Assembly (NCBI GenBank): GCA_950295325.1
Contig: OX485809.1
Location: 19,160,001-19,224,000, forward strand
Direction: 5' to 3'
Length of the DNA: 64,000 bases
Source: Polytrichum commune
Lineage: Eukaryota > Streptophyta > Polytrichopsida > Polytrichales > Polytrichaceae
The position numbers were made by a program, and so were the translations under genes. Shown piece after piece: positions 36,705-48,461 of the stretch (its first letter is position 1; every line of letters begins with the position of its first letter). The notes beneath the pieces were generated by a model. The model saw nothing but the letters and a program-made list of their open reading frames with translations. It was not told where the DNA came from and made no database searches.

Positions 36705-38700
36705 CTACCCTATATCTACCTCGGCTTCGTCCCCTCCGTCATCCAACACGTCTTCATCTTCATTCGTATCTTGATTTCCGGTAATCGGAAATGCATTGTC
36801 CTCCTCTAAGAACTCCTTCGTGGCCTCGCACCATAGTTGGACATGAGGGACATTTTCCCTACTTCTCACTATGATGTCGTCCCGTGCGCCTTTCAATGAT
36901 GCCTCCTCAACGGAAGGTGTGCCCGTCTCAACACCTTCTATTCGGCGCACTCTTGGGGCCAAGTTCCATGTGCCGGTCCCGGTCCGTTTTTTTCAAAATA
37001 AATGGGTGGGCCGGTGAAAAGAGGGTGGTGCCATGTGCCCATCCTTCTCACCCAAGGACCGGTACCCCCCATGGATGGGTGTCCCACATTTTGTGTTGTG
37101 CAAGAATGGGTGCCAAAGGACCGGCGGTCCTAACGGTAACATGAAGGACATGTGCCGGTTAGAAAGCTCCGGTGACCGGACCGGCCGGTCACCTAGGGTA
37201 CACCCTTGGATACTAAAGGCCACTTTGTTCTTCTAATCCCTTCTTTTGAGGAGTACTCCTAGGGAACCGTGTATTTTATGATGTTTTTAGAATCTAGATG
37301 ACCTTCATAAAGTGTCATGTCTTATCACTCACCAAATTTAGTTAGAAAGTAGGAAATCGGAATAAACCGGCACCCCACATAGAAGTACCCCTCCATAAAA
37401 TGGGTGACATCACCCATTTTTTGGATGATGTCACCCGTTTCTCACCCATCTAAAAAACGGACCGGGACCGGCACATGGAACTTGGCCCTTGCTCTTGTGG
37501 GCACAACTATTACCCATTCTTTGTTCATTGGATCGTCTACATAGAATACTTGGTCACCGTTGCTAGGCAATGTGATTGTGTTTGTCTATACTCCAGCAAT
37601 AGGTAGCCAATGGTCTTCTTATGTTTTACAAGTCCAGTTTCATCCATCATTTTTGTTGTTAGTCTGATAGGTTTTTTGTTGGTGGCATGTTCATCACTAT
37701 ATTCGGTAATTGGAAATTTTTTTAATGATTTTGAGACTACTTAAGGACACGGTTTTCAGGTAAAGAACAAGGAAAACACAAATATATATTCAATGTGACT
37801 TAATAAACCGATTCGCATGGGCGGCACTAACCAATTTGGCACAAATACATGTCATCATAATAAGAAATTGGACCAAATATCAAATCATTTGCATTTATTT
37901 TGAGACTTTCCAAAGTCTCTGATTAATGAATATAGTGATATTATTTTGTTTGAACAAAAATGAAGTTGTAATCTTTTCTATCGTAACCCAATAGTAAGAT
38001 CTATTGAATATAACCAAAATAATCTAATCGATCTATAATCGGGCACCACCTTGTGCTTTTTTGAAAGGAATGCACCTGTTTTTTTCATTGTTTGTGGAAC
38101 GTTTCAAACTACATATTGGGTTGGGTCTAGCTTTGGTAGGTACTCTGACCAATAATAAATTGGTATTCTTACCTTTGGGGGGGGGGGTCTAATATTCTCC
38201 ACCTCGCCATTGAATAATTTTCTTTTTCTTGTTCACCATGGATGGTCTATGCTCAAAAATTGCCTATAGCCACAATACTTTTTTCTTTTTCTTTTTTAAT
38301 ATGTGGACTAGTTCTATAATCTAGTTCCGGTCCACATATTGAGCATGTTGAATGCCCTTTTGTTTGTAGACATGAACACACCAACATTCTTGTAATAGGC
38401 AAGCACGGTATAACATCAAAAAAAATTGTCGTTTCCTAATGACTTAACAAATAATTCATTTCAATTTACTAAAGAACTGCAAACATTTGGAGTCCTTTGA
38501 ACATTTGTTTATATCTAAATTTATGATGCCATGCACCAACTGCTTACCTAAACCATCGTGCATTGTCCACAATAATATTGCATGCACCTTAAATGTTTTT
38601 GCTTCATCCCCTTTGGTTGTAGAGTCAAACAAGTTGACTCCATCTGTTCATAAAATCCATAGTTCATCTATAAGAGGTTGTAGGTAAACATCCATGTTCA
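36705..38700 (-). pseudogene. En/Spm (CACTA) TNP2-type transposase remnant
   Basis: Read on the - strand, about 38700-38600 gives MDVYLQPLIDELW followed by DGVNLFDS after an in-frame stop, the hallmark of plant TNP2 transposases. Further on, about 37560-37490 gives DQVFYVDDPMNKEWVIVVP, the usual C-terminal block. An acidic tail (RRIEGVETGTPS...) continues at 36962-36705. The C-terminal block is split by a 533-bp MITE. Stops and frame changes elsewhere mean no functional protein. Element ends were not found. It may be the relative that once moved the CACTA MITEs in this window, but that is inference. Confidence 0.6.
36956..37488. mobile_element. PIF/Harbinger-type MITE (533 bp) inside the TNP2 remnant
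   Basis: Ends GGGCCAAGTTCCATGTGCCG and its complement form an inverted repeat of about 37 bp (36956-36992 with 37452-37488). TTG flanks both sides (36953-36955, 37489-37491). Removing the element and one TTG makes the surrounding TNP2 reading frame continuous, confirming the borders. The GGGCC start resembles that of the Harbinger element at 40994. Confidence 0.85.
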
Positions 38701-40249
38701 ATACTTGTGACGGCCATGTTTAGTCCAAAAGCATTAGATATTACTCATTGATCACTGGTGTGAAATCATATCCTTATTTGCACCTCATTGTAGCAAATAC
38801 AACAAATAAGAATTCAATGTTTGGAAGGGTCAAATGTAACACTTACGAGAGACCAATGTGGACAAAATTATATGCCCCCTCCTTATAGACAAATAAGGAA
38901 GAATGTTATAATTCACCAAGCATCATATTGGCCGTGTTAAGTGTTGAGTGTCTTTCACGGGAAAAAGATTTATCTCATCCGTAATTTACATATTGGGACA
39001 TGAATCAAACCATATTATGGTAAATTCCACTAGAAGTAGATAGATAATATCAAAGGCTCCATGCAGTACTTAATTAGCATCAACTATAATCATAAGTAAA
39101 ACATAATTAGGTATTCTTACCTTTGTAAGAATATTGGCCCCAATGGTGTTCATATTCTCAATTTTTTTTGCATTTTGGGCATTTATCAAGATTTTTGTTG
39201 GCCCCCACAAAACAATATGCAATCATCTCAACAAGCGTGTATGGTTTTCATCTTCAATCCCACGCCTCTTAACACCTTCATCGGCTCTTCCCTACTACCA
39301 AGTAATCCACTCTTTGGGGAAGGTGGGAGGATAAAGCATGAAGAGTACAAAAAGATGTCGTCAAACCTAACGTAAGTTGAAACTCTCTCATAACATTATT
39401 CAACCATGTGGGTCGGTTCCATGGTCGCAGAATATGTCAATTACATCTTTTGAGCCCCTCCAACAAATTGGGAATATTTGTTTGTTATTGATACGCTTAC
39501 GTCGAACTTGGAAATCCGGGTGGAGTCATACTCCCGGCACTATAGACAAGAACTATTGTTCATCCCGATATCAGTCCATTCCCTTGCTATCAATAGAAGA
39601 ACTATCATTGAAAATGCTGACGTTATTCACAATGCTCTTACCATTCAAACCTACACTCAGTCGTCATTTGTACCGGTGTGATATTCTTCCTATTTTCTAC
39701 ATTTCTTCCCATGAAGATAAGACAATGGAAGCCCATGTTAGATGCTAAATATAGAACACAACACAACCACGCAGTTGAACAATGCTAGACTATGTCCGAG
39801 ATTTCAGATCTTATTTGCATATTGAATATATATATATAAATAATAGCAGCACAAACATTCAACCTAGAATTTCATGCTCATCCGGATGTAATTCTTCTCT
39901 GGATGCTGCATAATTATCATCCAATCCGCTCCCTGATGAATGTTGCGGTGGACCCGAAGGATGCCCGGGCTCCATTCCAAATGGCAAAGGTCCCGGTCAC
40001 ATTGCGTTGCATTTGTAGTTAGAAGTAAACCAATACAAATTATAGTAACACGACAAGGACCTAATATTATTTGTCATTCCTTGTAATACTATAGGCGGGC
40101 ATAATAGATTTACAATGCCTCAATGGCCTTCACTTAATCGGTGATTTTCTCCATCCAAATTTCAACCATTTATGAAACATAGTTCACTATATCAATCTTA
40201 CAAAGCAGAATGACATAAAATGCCATATGGTATTCTGTATAATGTGTTA
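38701..40249. other. Uncharacterised, probably more decayed CACTA sequence
   Basis: Upstream of the recognisable TNP2 block on the - strand. No conserved motif can be read with confidence; 60-120-codon frames on the + strand at 39134-39748 look accidental. Confidence 0.35.
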
Positions 40250-40665
40250 GAGCGTCCCCACCAGACTGGCATGGGGCATGCCAACGCCAAAAATGGGGCA
40301 TTCCGGGTTCTTAGGTGGCGGTACCGGCATATATTGAGCCCCACCAGTGTCCAGTCCCCCATAATTTAGAACCGGCCCCGGTATAATAAAGACCTTCCCC
40401 CGCCATAAATGGTTCATATAACGGCCCTCCTCCAGCCCGCCAAGAGATTACTTTAATATCAAATACTCCGATATCCTACTTTATCCCATGTTAGATAATA
40501 AGTGTCGTTGTCTTATTGATTGCTTCCTAATTATACCGGGGGTATGCCTAGGCTTTGGTGGGCTTTGGCTCAAGATGAGCTGCCCTGCCCAAGATGGAGG
40601 GCTCCCCAAAGGTATAAAATATTATATACTCTATTTGGCGTGTACCCGATCTGGTGGGGATGCTC
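40250..40665. mobile_element. MITE with GAGCRTCCCCACCAGA ends (416 bp)
   Basis: The left end GAGCGTCCCCACCAGA and the right end TCTGGTGGGGATGCTC are inverted copies with one mismatch. TA flanks both sides, which would fit a Tc1/mariner-type target, though a TWA target of the Tourist type is not excluded. The interior is more GC-rich than the surroundings and repeats GGGGC/GCCCC patterns. Confidence 0.65.
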
Positions 40666-41221
40666 TAAAGAGTTGACTACACAATCATGGAAGGTGGTTG
40701 TGTGAAACTACACTAAATATGATATTTAGTGTTCATATGGTATTTAATGTCACTATGGTAACTTTTTGGATGACACTTCTTATGAATAATTGAACAAATA
40801 TTACCATGGATGATGGATGAGTTCATCCATCGGCCAAAACCCTACCTTCTTTTCAACAACTAGTGATGGATGATTGAAATTTGGATGAAAAATCACTTGG
40901 TAAGTGACAGTAATTGCAACACTGTAAATCCATAAACCCCCCCCCACCCAAAAAATTTACAAGGAAGGACAAATAATGTGGGGTTAGCATTTAGGGCCGC
41001 TTTACACCTAGAGGCCGGGCCAATTTCTCTTGAGGCCGATTGCACAAAATTTGAGCCTTTTTTGGGTTGGAGGCCGGCCTCTACTACACATTATAATAAG
41101 ATTATAACGGGGGCCAATTTTCCCATATGTAAAGGCCCTCGGGCCAAGAAGCCAAGCAGATTCAATAAATTTAGGAAAATTTCAGCCCCTCTTTCTTTCT
41201 TTTCATTGTCATTTGTACAAG

Positions 41222-43535
41222 ATGGATGAACGTAGACGGAAGATTTTAGTTGCTCTTGTGTTCTTCATGGCCGTGCGAAATGTTATGGCGGTTGTTGCAA
41301 TTTTGCAAAAAATTGCTTTGCATGAACATTATGCTGCCATGACAATCGTTTTTGCTACGATGGTTGTGGAGAGTAGTACGTCTAGGAGGACACGGAGTAT
41401 TTGGATGTATGACCGGAGTACTATTTTTGCGGATAGATTGTTATTTGGATGTTATTCGGTTAAGTTATTCAAACAACATACAAGGTTACTTCCCGAAACT
41501 TTTGATTATTTGTGCGGTGTCTTATCTCCATCATTAAGTCGTAATGATACAAATTTCAAGGCATCCATTCCTCTTAGAAACCGGATTGCTCTTTCTTTGA
41601 ATAGACTTAGTAGTGGTAATTCATTACGCGATTGTACTGAAACTTATGGAATTCATGAAAGTATTGCCTCTATAATTGTAAGGGAATTTTGTGTAGCAGT
41701 TGAAAAACATTTAAAACCATTAGTAATTAAGAAACAATCTAAAGCTACATTGAATAGAATTGCAGCCGAATTTGGGAAGCTCAGGGGATTACCTTATGTA
41801 ATTGGAGTGGTTGATGGTAGTCATATACCTATCATTGCTCCTCCTATAGATCCTACTTCATATTATTGTAGAAAAGGTTTCTATTCAGCTCTACTTCAAG
41901 GTGTAGTGGATAGCAAATGTAGGTTTTGGCATTATGATTTTGGATGGGTTGGGCGCTGCCATGATTGGACTTTGTTCCAAAATTCAGATATTGGGAAAAA
42001 AGTGATGAAAGGTGAGCTATTGTGTCGCAACCCTTGCTAGGTCCCTTAATAATCTTGCCAATTTTCAATTCTAGCAAAGGTTACGAGTGGCTAACCCTTC
42101 GCATTCCGCCATGCTAATGGTTAGCTCCTCTTACCCCGGACCAATAGTTCATAGGAGGGAACCAACCCTCCTACTTTGCTTTCGGGACTCACCCCTTAAT
42201 CGGTAACCCATTTCCCCAATGTGGACTTCCACCCATGGAAGTCCAATCCTATGTTGATCATCGCGTTGCCGGAGCAACACTACAACAACCCGAACCATAC
42301 TAGGCAACTATGGCCTCACAATAGGCCAAAGCCCATGGAGGCCTTGCCGTTCGGCCTCGGGTGGGTGAGGCCACACCACCTCACCCATATAAGCCTCTAG
42401 GACTTCACGCGGGGCCCCTACCCCACCGTCAACCAACCTCTTGTCTCTCTACCAAGAGTTGGGGCCAAGTGGACATTTTCCTTTAGCTGCTGGGCCTAGA
42501 ACCCCCCCAGCAGCTTCAGACCATCATAACTTCCTTGTATGATGTCTGATCATAACAACCAACCACTCCATCTTCATCTACGCTTCACGTAGATGCCGAT
42601 GGACTCCTCACTTGCCCCATTCGGGCAAGTGGTGAGGACGTTATGCCTGTTTGAACCTTGGCAGTCCCGGGAATCACTCCCAGGCACTGCTGTACCAGGG
42701 CGCTGTCCCGGGACAGCGCCCCACTCAAATGGCCATAACTCCTAGCTCACACCTCCGATTGAGGTGTTCTTGAGCTTTCTAGAATCACCACGCCATGAGC
42801 TACGCATAACTCATGGCCTTACCCTTGTGCCTCCTAATCTTCGTGGGTGGGAGGCGTTCCCAACGCCCGGGGCCCTCACCCACACTAGGATCACTTGGGC
42901 CCTCTCACCAACGGTGCCACAAGTCCCGGGTGTCACTCCGGGGTCCCCCTTGTGCCCATGGTGTTTCGGGCACTCCTCATGGAGAGGTGCGCGACATATT
43001 GCCTTACAAACTTATGGGTGATGCTGCTTATCCAATGAGACCATGGTTCTACTCTCATTTTAAAGGTGAAAAAGATGGATTACCTAGAGCAAAGACGCAT
43101 TGGACTTTCATCCAATCATCAACAAGAATGGCAGTTGAAAGAGTTTTTGGCATATTGAAAGGGAGGTAGAGGATACTATTGAAAAGAATTGACATGCCTC
43201 TTCGACATGTACCTAATTTGATTACTACTTGCATTTGTCTTCACAACTTGTGCATAATACACCGAGACAAATTTGATGATGAATGGGCAAAAGAAGGAGA
43301 AATAATCATGCATAGGAATAATACAAATAAACTTGGACAACTAGAAAATGTAGATATATTTATGGCAGCTACACAAGCCGCAAAAGAGATGAGGAGATAC
43401 CTGAAAATAGACGAGGTTGAAGCAGAAACTATGCAAATTGAAGACCTTAAAGAAACTGTAGTAAATGCATTTGAAGATGTAGGAGAAGATGAAGATGAGA
43501 GTGCGGAGGTTGTTGAAACAAAAAAAGACAAATAA
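41222..43535 (+). pseudogene. PIF/Harbinger transposase (DDE_Tnp_4), disrupted
   Basis: ATG at 41222. The N-terminal half (41222-42022) shows SLRDCTETYGI (helix-turn-helix region), then VIGVVDGSHIPI with the first catalytic Asp, and the HDWTLFQNS region. The C-terminal half resumes at 43002 with PYKLMGDAAYP, then ERVFGILKGR, the block that usually holds the catalytic Glu, and CICLHNLCI. Two breaks are visible: the solo LTR plus its target copy (979 bp, which also shifts the frame) and a TAG at 43167-43169 where relatives usually have Trp. After the LTR the frame is otherwise open to TAA at 43535, ending in an acidic tail. The few lesions suggest recent inactivation. No host function is implied. 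Confidence 0.9.
42023..42996. mobile_element. Solo LTR (974 bp) inside the Harbinger transposase gene
   Basis: It starts TGTCGCAACCC, ends GGTGCGCGACA, and is flanked by the 5-bp duplication TATTG (42018-42022, 42997-43001). TG...CA ends with short TGTCGC/GCGACA inverted termini are standard for LTRs, and the TGTCRCAACC start is common in Ty3/gypsy elements. It is markedly more GC-rich than its surroundings and full of hairpins, including a perfect 24-bp palindrome at 42698-42721. No internal coding region or second LTR, so it is a recombination-derived solo LTR or a TRIM-like end. Confidence 0.85.
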
Positions 43536-43741
43536 ACAAAGATTAAAAACTTGCTGGTGCAAGCAACACAAGCACATGAATTACTAGCTCAATTTTTTTG
43601 GGAAGCCCATTTGAGGATGGAGGGAAAAATTCTTTTTCCTCGTGACCATGATGCATCTGATTTGGAAGATGATTAGTTCTAAAGTTTATCTATAAGCCTA
43701 TTCATTTGTCGGTCTACCATTTCTAACAAAACATTAGTGTT

Positions 43742-44924
43742 CTAAAAATCTTTTACCATGACTGAACTGTTTTCGGCCATTTGTATAATAACTCCATAGC
43801 ATCGCTCTTGAAAATTCCTCTTGTCCACCTTGATTGTTGAATTTGGAGTCGCTGTCATAGCTGGAATTAGCGTATCTTTTGAATGCAAATCATTCTCATT
43901 GTCTGTGGTGTTGTCTTCGACACTAACAGAATCACTAGCAGATGTTGTCACATGCTTCATTACAATTCTAGTTTGATGCCACCACTGATCAAAAGAATCA
44001 TAGATTTTACAAGCGTGACGATCTGATCCTGAAATTCCATTTGCCAGCTTGTCTTCTTTGTACAACTTGTACAAGGTATTAAATTTTTTTTTGCAGCCCT
44101 CGGAAATTCGGTTCAGTCCAATAATTACCGCAATCAAACGAGCATGTAATTTCAACCATGTATTCACCCCTGCACATAACATGAGAGCGTCATAATGACA
44201 ATAAATTACAAAAATGATTCTAGTTTAATTACTACATATGAGACGAAGTGGACAAGGTAGAAAAGAATGTAGAGTTGGTAGTCCGATGGATATATCTTCT
44301 CGCGTGTGAGAGGTGGAGGGATCAAACCTTAGCACCCTCAAGATGCTCTCCCAATGCTAGACACAAGCATTGGGGGGGAAAGGGAGGGCTCGGGGCCAAG
44401 GCCTTTAAAAAGGCCAAATTGGCCAAATCAGAATTTTTTTTTTTCAAAAATTTTAGGGTTGCAAAAATCTTACCTTGTTTCTTTGCGTTCTTCAAAAATT
44501 CAGGTTCCATCTCACCGCGCATTGCAATCATTGTCTCCACATCACGATCCCTCCAGTTCTTTGAGCCGAGTTCTTCATCTTCTTCCACCTCCTTCATGTT
44601 CTTTTTCCGAGGTTTTTTTGAAGTTGCGATTCTTTTTTTCTTCGGTGCTAGGGGAGCTATAATCTGGACATCCTCATCCCCAATCTCTTCCGTAGCCTTT
44701 CTCTTCAAATTTCTTGCACACATGTCTATAATCAACGGAGGCGGAGGAGGAATATGATTTCCACAAGGTGGTTGAAAAAATTCGAGAACCCCTACACTAC
44801 CTCCATGTTCTTGTAGAGGAGCTTGATAGGGTTGGAAAGCATGAGCTTCAGCACTTTGATACCTTTGCATCGCCTCACACACTTCACTAGAATTCCATCC
44901 ACTCCTCTCTAAAGACTCCTCCAT
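43742..44924 (-). CDS. Harbinger ORF1, Myb/SANT-like DNA-binding protein
   Basis: Exon 1 is 44924-44474 and exon 2 is 44169-43742; donor CAAG|GTAAGA and acceptor TGTGCAG| join in phase 1 to give about 292 codons. The N-terminal part is low-complexity (PPPPP, then a KRKATEEIGDED basic/acidic region). The SANT-like tri-helix spans the junction: NWRDRDVETMIAMRGEMEPE, then GVNTWLKLHARL, CKKKFNTLYKLYKEDK and a CKIYDSFDQWW. In autonomous PIF/Harbinger elements this protein helps bind the transposon ends and bring the transposase to the nucleus. Here it appears intact while its partner is broken. A GA microsatellite lies in the leader at about 44994-45015. Confidence 0.8.
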
Positions 44925-45469
44925 GCTAACGCTAGAAACGGTAGCAACAATCTTGCAAGCGCAAAAAAAATTCAGCAAGAAAAACTCTAAGGAAAGAGAG
45001 AGAGAGAGAGAGAGAAGAGAGGATGAAGTCACGATGAACCATAAGAGCCGTCCAGATTTCCACATAATCCAACGGAGCTGTTTTGCTAAAAAAATATATA
45101 TTTTATTGGAAAAAATATTTTTTATTAAAATCTGACATTGGCCCCTAGGCCATGAATTGGCCTTCCATTTTCGGTGCACCCATTTGAGTGAGCTCGGGCT
45201 GTGTCAGACCATCCATTTTTTGATTAAAAAAATCATACCACCAAATCGGCCCGGCCTCTAGGTGTAAAGGGGTCTGGGCCGATTTCAGCCTTTTGACCAA
45301 TCACAAGTAAGGATTTCAAGCCTCTTACACAACAAATTGGCCCGGCCTCTAGGTGTAAAGCGGCCCTTAGTGTTGGTGACACCATACCACGGTCTACAAT
45401 TACTAGTATTGAGCAAGACAAGTAGAATCGGTGACAATAAATAACATATTTACAATTTAGTTCTCATTT

Positions 45470-46436
45470 TACAAAACCGTTAGAGCATAGCTTTGAACTA
45501 AAATATTAAGGGCACCCACAGTAAAGTACAATGGCGGTAATTTGGAAAAGGATATCAGTCTTGAGGGTAAAATCTAATAGTGACTATACACAAGTGCATT
45601 TGAACATTTTGCATGTGTAGGATATGAATAAACAATTGTAGGTGCCTCATGAAATCACAATGGAGGAGAGACTTAATAAGAGGCCCAAAGAAATACTTAA
45701 ATAAAAAATTAAATCATACTAGATACAACACTTAAACCTCGAGGAAGTTGAGAACCCTTATTATAACAAATGTACATAACAATACAGTGTTACATATACT
45801 TAATTTAAGATCACACCTCGTGTGATGAATATTGTAGAATGTGCTAAATTGTAACAATGGTACATGTGGCATAAGGGGGTGTAACTTAGAATGAGTAATC
45901 CAAGAATATCTCTTCTCTTGAAGCTATAATCATTACAAAAAAATTCCTATAGAAGGATCCAACCGAGGGTAACCATCGTTATTCAATGATAGTGCTTCAC
46001 CCAAGTTAATTAGGTTGAATCTACTTAGACAAGCATCTACAAAATATAATTTGAGCACCTTACATGACATATTCCCAGCCCTACACATCTTGATCACTCC
46101 ATTAAATAATGTGTTGAATACACTAGTGCCAACTACTGTAAATGTTCGTAGTTTTCTTTACGATTAAAAAAATTAGAATAATAAGTTGCCAAAACACATT
46201 AGCATTATGTAAGGTATGTGTTAATACCATGGAAACGTACCTATAACAACAAGTCTGTAAATCAGTTCAAAAACGGCAAATGGAATTTGTGGCCTCTTAA
46301 TTAGAAAGGATGTGGACCTTGGAAGCCATATGACATGCACAGAGAAGCTAGAGGAAAGGGAAGGGGTGGAAGAGGCTATTATATACTATATTACCAAGGA
46401 GCCACTCCAATATAACTGCAGTGATCAGGAAATAAA
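45470..46436. other. Intergenic, no gene seen
   Basis: AT-rich sequence between the Harbinger-bearing repeat and the retroposon at 46457. No features recognised. Confidence 0.45.
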
Positions 46437-46456
46437 GTGACAGTACTCTCTCTCTA

Positions 46457-48461
46457 TTTTTTTTTTTTTTTTTTTGAGACAGAAGGCCAACCAGGCCAAT
46501 GCCAAAATGAATACCACAGAAGAAATATTTCACGCCCTCACAGAGGGGGCTAGGGTGAACCAACTCCCACACACGTACCTTCGGGGGATGAAGGCCTCGC
46601 GGATGACACTGAAAACGTCATCCTTCTTTATGGGAAAGCCCTCCTTTAGAAAGCCTATCTTTATGGCATGAGAAATATAGGGAGGACGTTAAATACCCCC
46701 CCACGAACTTTTCAGGGGGAATATTTTGTCAAGGGCAGCCCCCCGACATTTTTTCTGCACCCGACCGAAAACTGTTGCCCGCCCGCCCGATTTCCAAAAA
46801 ACTAGTGTACTTGCATTTTTGAAGGCTACTTGTCCACAAATCCCATATTGAGTGCACTTCATTTTCAAGGTCTCAAATCCAATATATATGTTCGCTTCCA
46901 TTGAGTAAATAAGCAATTGACAAGATTTCATTTTCAAAGTGACACCGTCAATAAAGCATGCAATTAACTTGGAAGTCAAAAACATTACAAAATCCTCATT
47001 AATACTGAGGTTATAATTTTTGTCACTTACAATTGAAAGGGACCTTGTCATTCTAAAATGAAACTAAAATTCATGATTTATTTATTTTATTTTTAATATT
47101 TTAATATAATATAGTCAATACCTTCTACTATCACAAAGTTTCCATATGCATTTAAACTAGTTAAGTAAGATTGAATGCAACTAAGTCTAATATATTATGA
47201 TTAATCCTAATTAAATCCAATTAAATCAGAAAATATGCTTACCAAATTAATTAAGCCTAATTAATCATAAATTATATTTACTGGAGTTAATTCCATTTAA
47301 ATCATGACTAATTCCAGTAAGTACATATAATAATTATTTAGGGTTAATTAATTTGGTACGCATATTTTCTGATTTAATTGGGCTTGAATACGATTCATTA
47401 GGATTAACTAGAAATTATTAGACTTAGTTGCATTCAATCTTACTTTACTAATTTGAATGCGTATGAAAACTTTGTGATTGTAGAAGGTATTAAATATATA
47501 ATATATAATATATACTATTAAAAATAAATTATACTAGAATACATAATAAAATATTAAAAATAAAATAAATAAATCATGAATTTTAGTTTCATTTTAGAAT
47601 GACAAGGTCCCTTTCAATTGTAAGTGACAAAAATTATAACCTCAGTATTAATGAGGATTTTGTAATGTTTTTGACTTCCAAGTTAATTGCATGCTTTATT
47701 GACGGTGTCACTTTGAAAATGAAATCTAGTCAATTGCTTATTTACTCAATGGAAGCGAACATATATATTGGATTTGAGACCTTGAAAATGAAGTGCACTC
47801 AATATGGGATTTGTGGACAAGTAGCCTTCAAAAATGCAAGTACACTAGTTTTTTGGAAATCGGGCGGACGGGCAGCAATTTTCGGTCGAGTGCAGAAAAA
47901 ATGTCGGGGGGCTGCCCCTGACAAAATATTCCCCCCGAAAAGTTCGTGGGGGGGTATTTAACGTCCTCCCTATATTTCTCATGCCATAAAGATAGGCTTT
48001 CTAAAGGAGGGCTTTCCCATAAAGAAGGATGACGTTTTCAGTGTCATCCGCGAGGCCTTCATCCCCTGAAGGTACGAGTGTGGGAGTTGGTTCACCCTAT
48101 TCCACAGAGGGGAGGCGGGGCCCCTCGGGCGTGAAAACACCGCCACGTAAGAAAAACCAAGACCCGACCCCAACCAAGGACAACCCCCACCCCACCAACC
48201 AAGGACAACCCCCAAACCGCCAAACCCCCAGGCCCCCGACCGGACCTTGCCAACCTACCTATGGTGTCTCCTCCAGTTCCAACTGACATGCATATCTTGC
48301 TTATGACAAAGAACACTCCTCGCCCCCCAAGTCTTGTCGAAGCCGCGCAACATAGCCTCTTTTGAGAGGCTACTAATCTTAACTTGTGCCACCACTCTTT
48401 TCCAAGCCATCTTGGCATAAATAATCAACGCATCCCAGATCTGTTGCTTAACCTTAGATTC
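46457..48461 (-). mobile_element. Retroposed segment with poly(A), carrying a long inverted repeat
   Basis: GTGACAGTACTCTCT stands at 46437-46451 and again at 48462-48476, a 15-bp or longer target duplication (the left copy has extra CT repeats). Inside the left repeat is a run of about 20 T, so the element lies on the - strand with its poly(A) tail at the left. Next to the tail is GGCCTTCTGTCTC, the same 3' sequence as the SINE at 51632. The 5' part (48461-48260 on the - strand) encodes KQQIWDALIIYAKMAWKRVV and FDKTWGARSVL, recalling a plant LINE-associated or hypothetical-protein domain, truncated at the 5' border. The middle is a 1.6-kb inverted repeat. Confidence 0.6.
46528..48140. repeat. 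Almost loopless long inverted repeat (arms about 800 bp)
   Basis: The left arm (about 46528-47303) and right arm (about 47310-48140) are reverse complements through their whole length, meeting at an ATTTAAAT centre near 47306. Identity is highest in the outer half, which holds the same 120-codon frame in both arms (47051-46689 on -, 47599-47961 on +) with about five amino-acid differences. The inner, AT-rich half has indels. Transcription of either strand would give a long hairpin. The protein frame matches no family I know and is probably incidental. Confidence 0.85.

Larger units (their letters stand above)
40994..45366. mobile_element. PIF/Harbinger transposon (4,373 bp)
   Basis: Terminal inverted repeats of about 33 bp (40994-41026, GGGCCGCTTTACACCTAGAG... 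and the complement ending at 45366) are flanked by TTA on both sides (40991-40993, 45367-45369), the PIF/Harbinger target. It carries the two expected genes in convergent orientation: a DDE transposase (41222-43535, broken) and a Myb/SANT-like ORF1 (44924-43742, intact). A 974-bp solo LTR is nested in the transposase gene. Internal subterminal repeats of the GGCCGGGCC type occur at both ends (for example about 41085 and 45247). Confidence 0.93.
40708..45461. mobile_element. CTACACTA-ended repeat split by the Harbinger element
   Basis: Its two parts, 40708-40993 and about 45370-45461, match 61336-61833 in order and orientation at roughly 85% identity (for example GGATGACACTTCTTATGAAT and GTTGGTGACAC). 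The right terminal repeat is worn. The 61-kb copy runs straight through ACATTTAGTGTTGG where this copy holds the 4.4-kb insertion. Confidence 0.75.

Noticed and set aside
42764-43021. 85- and 118-codon ORFs at the right end of the solo LTR
   Set aside because: They cross the LTR border into the transposase frame, so they are chimeric reading frames, not genes.
46689-47961. Two 120-codon ORFs in opposite orientation as duplicated genes
   Set aside because: They are the two arms of one inverted repeat, so each mirrors the other. No family match, and the differences between them are largely amino-acid changing, so coding status is unsupported.
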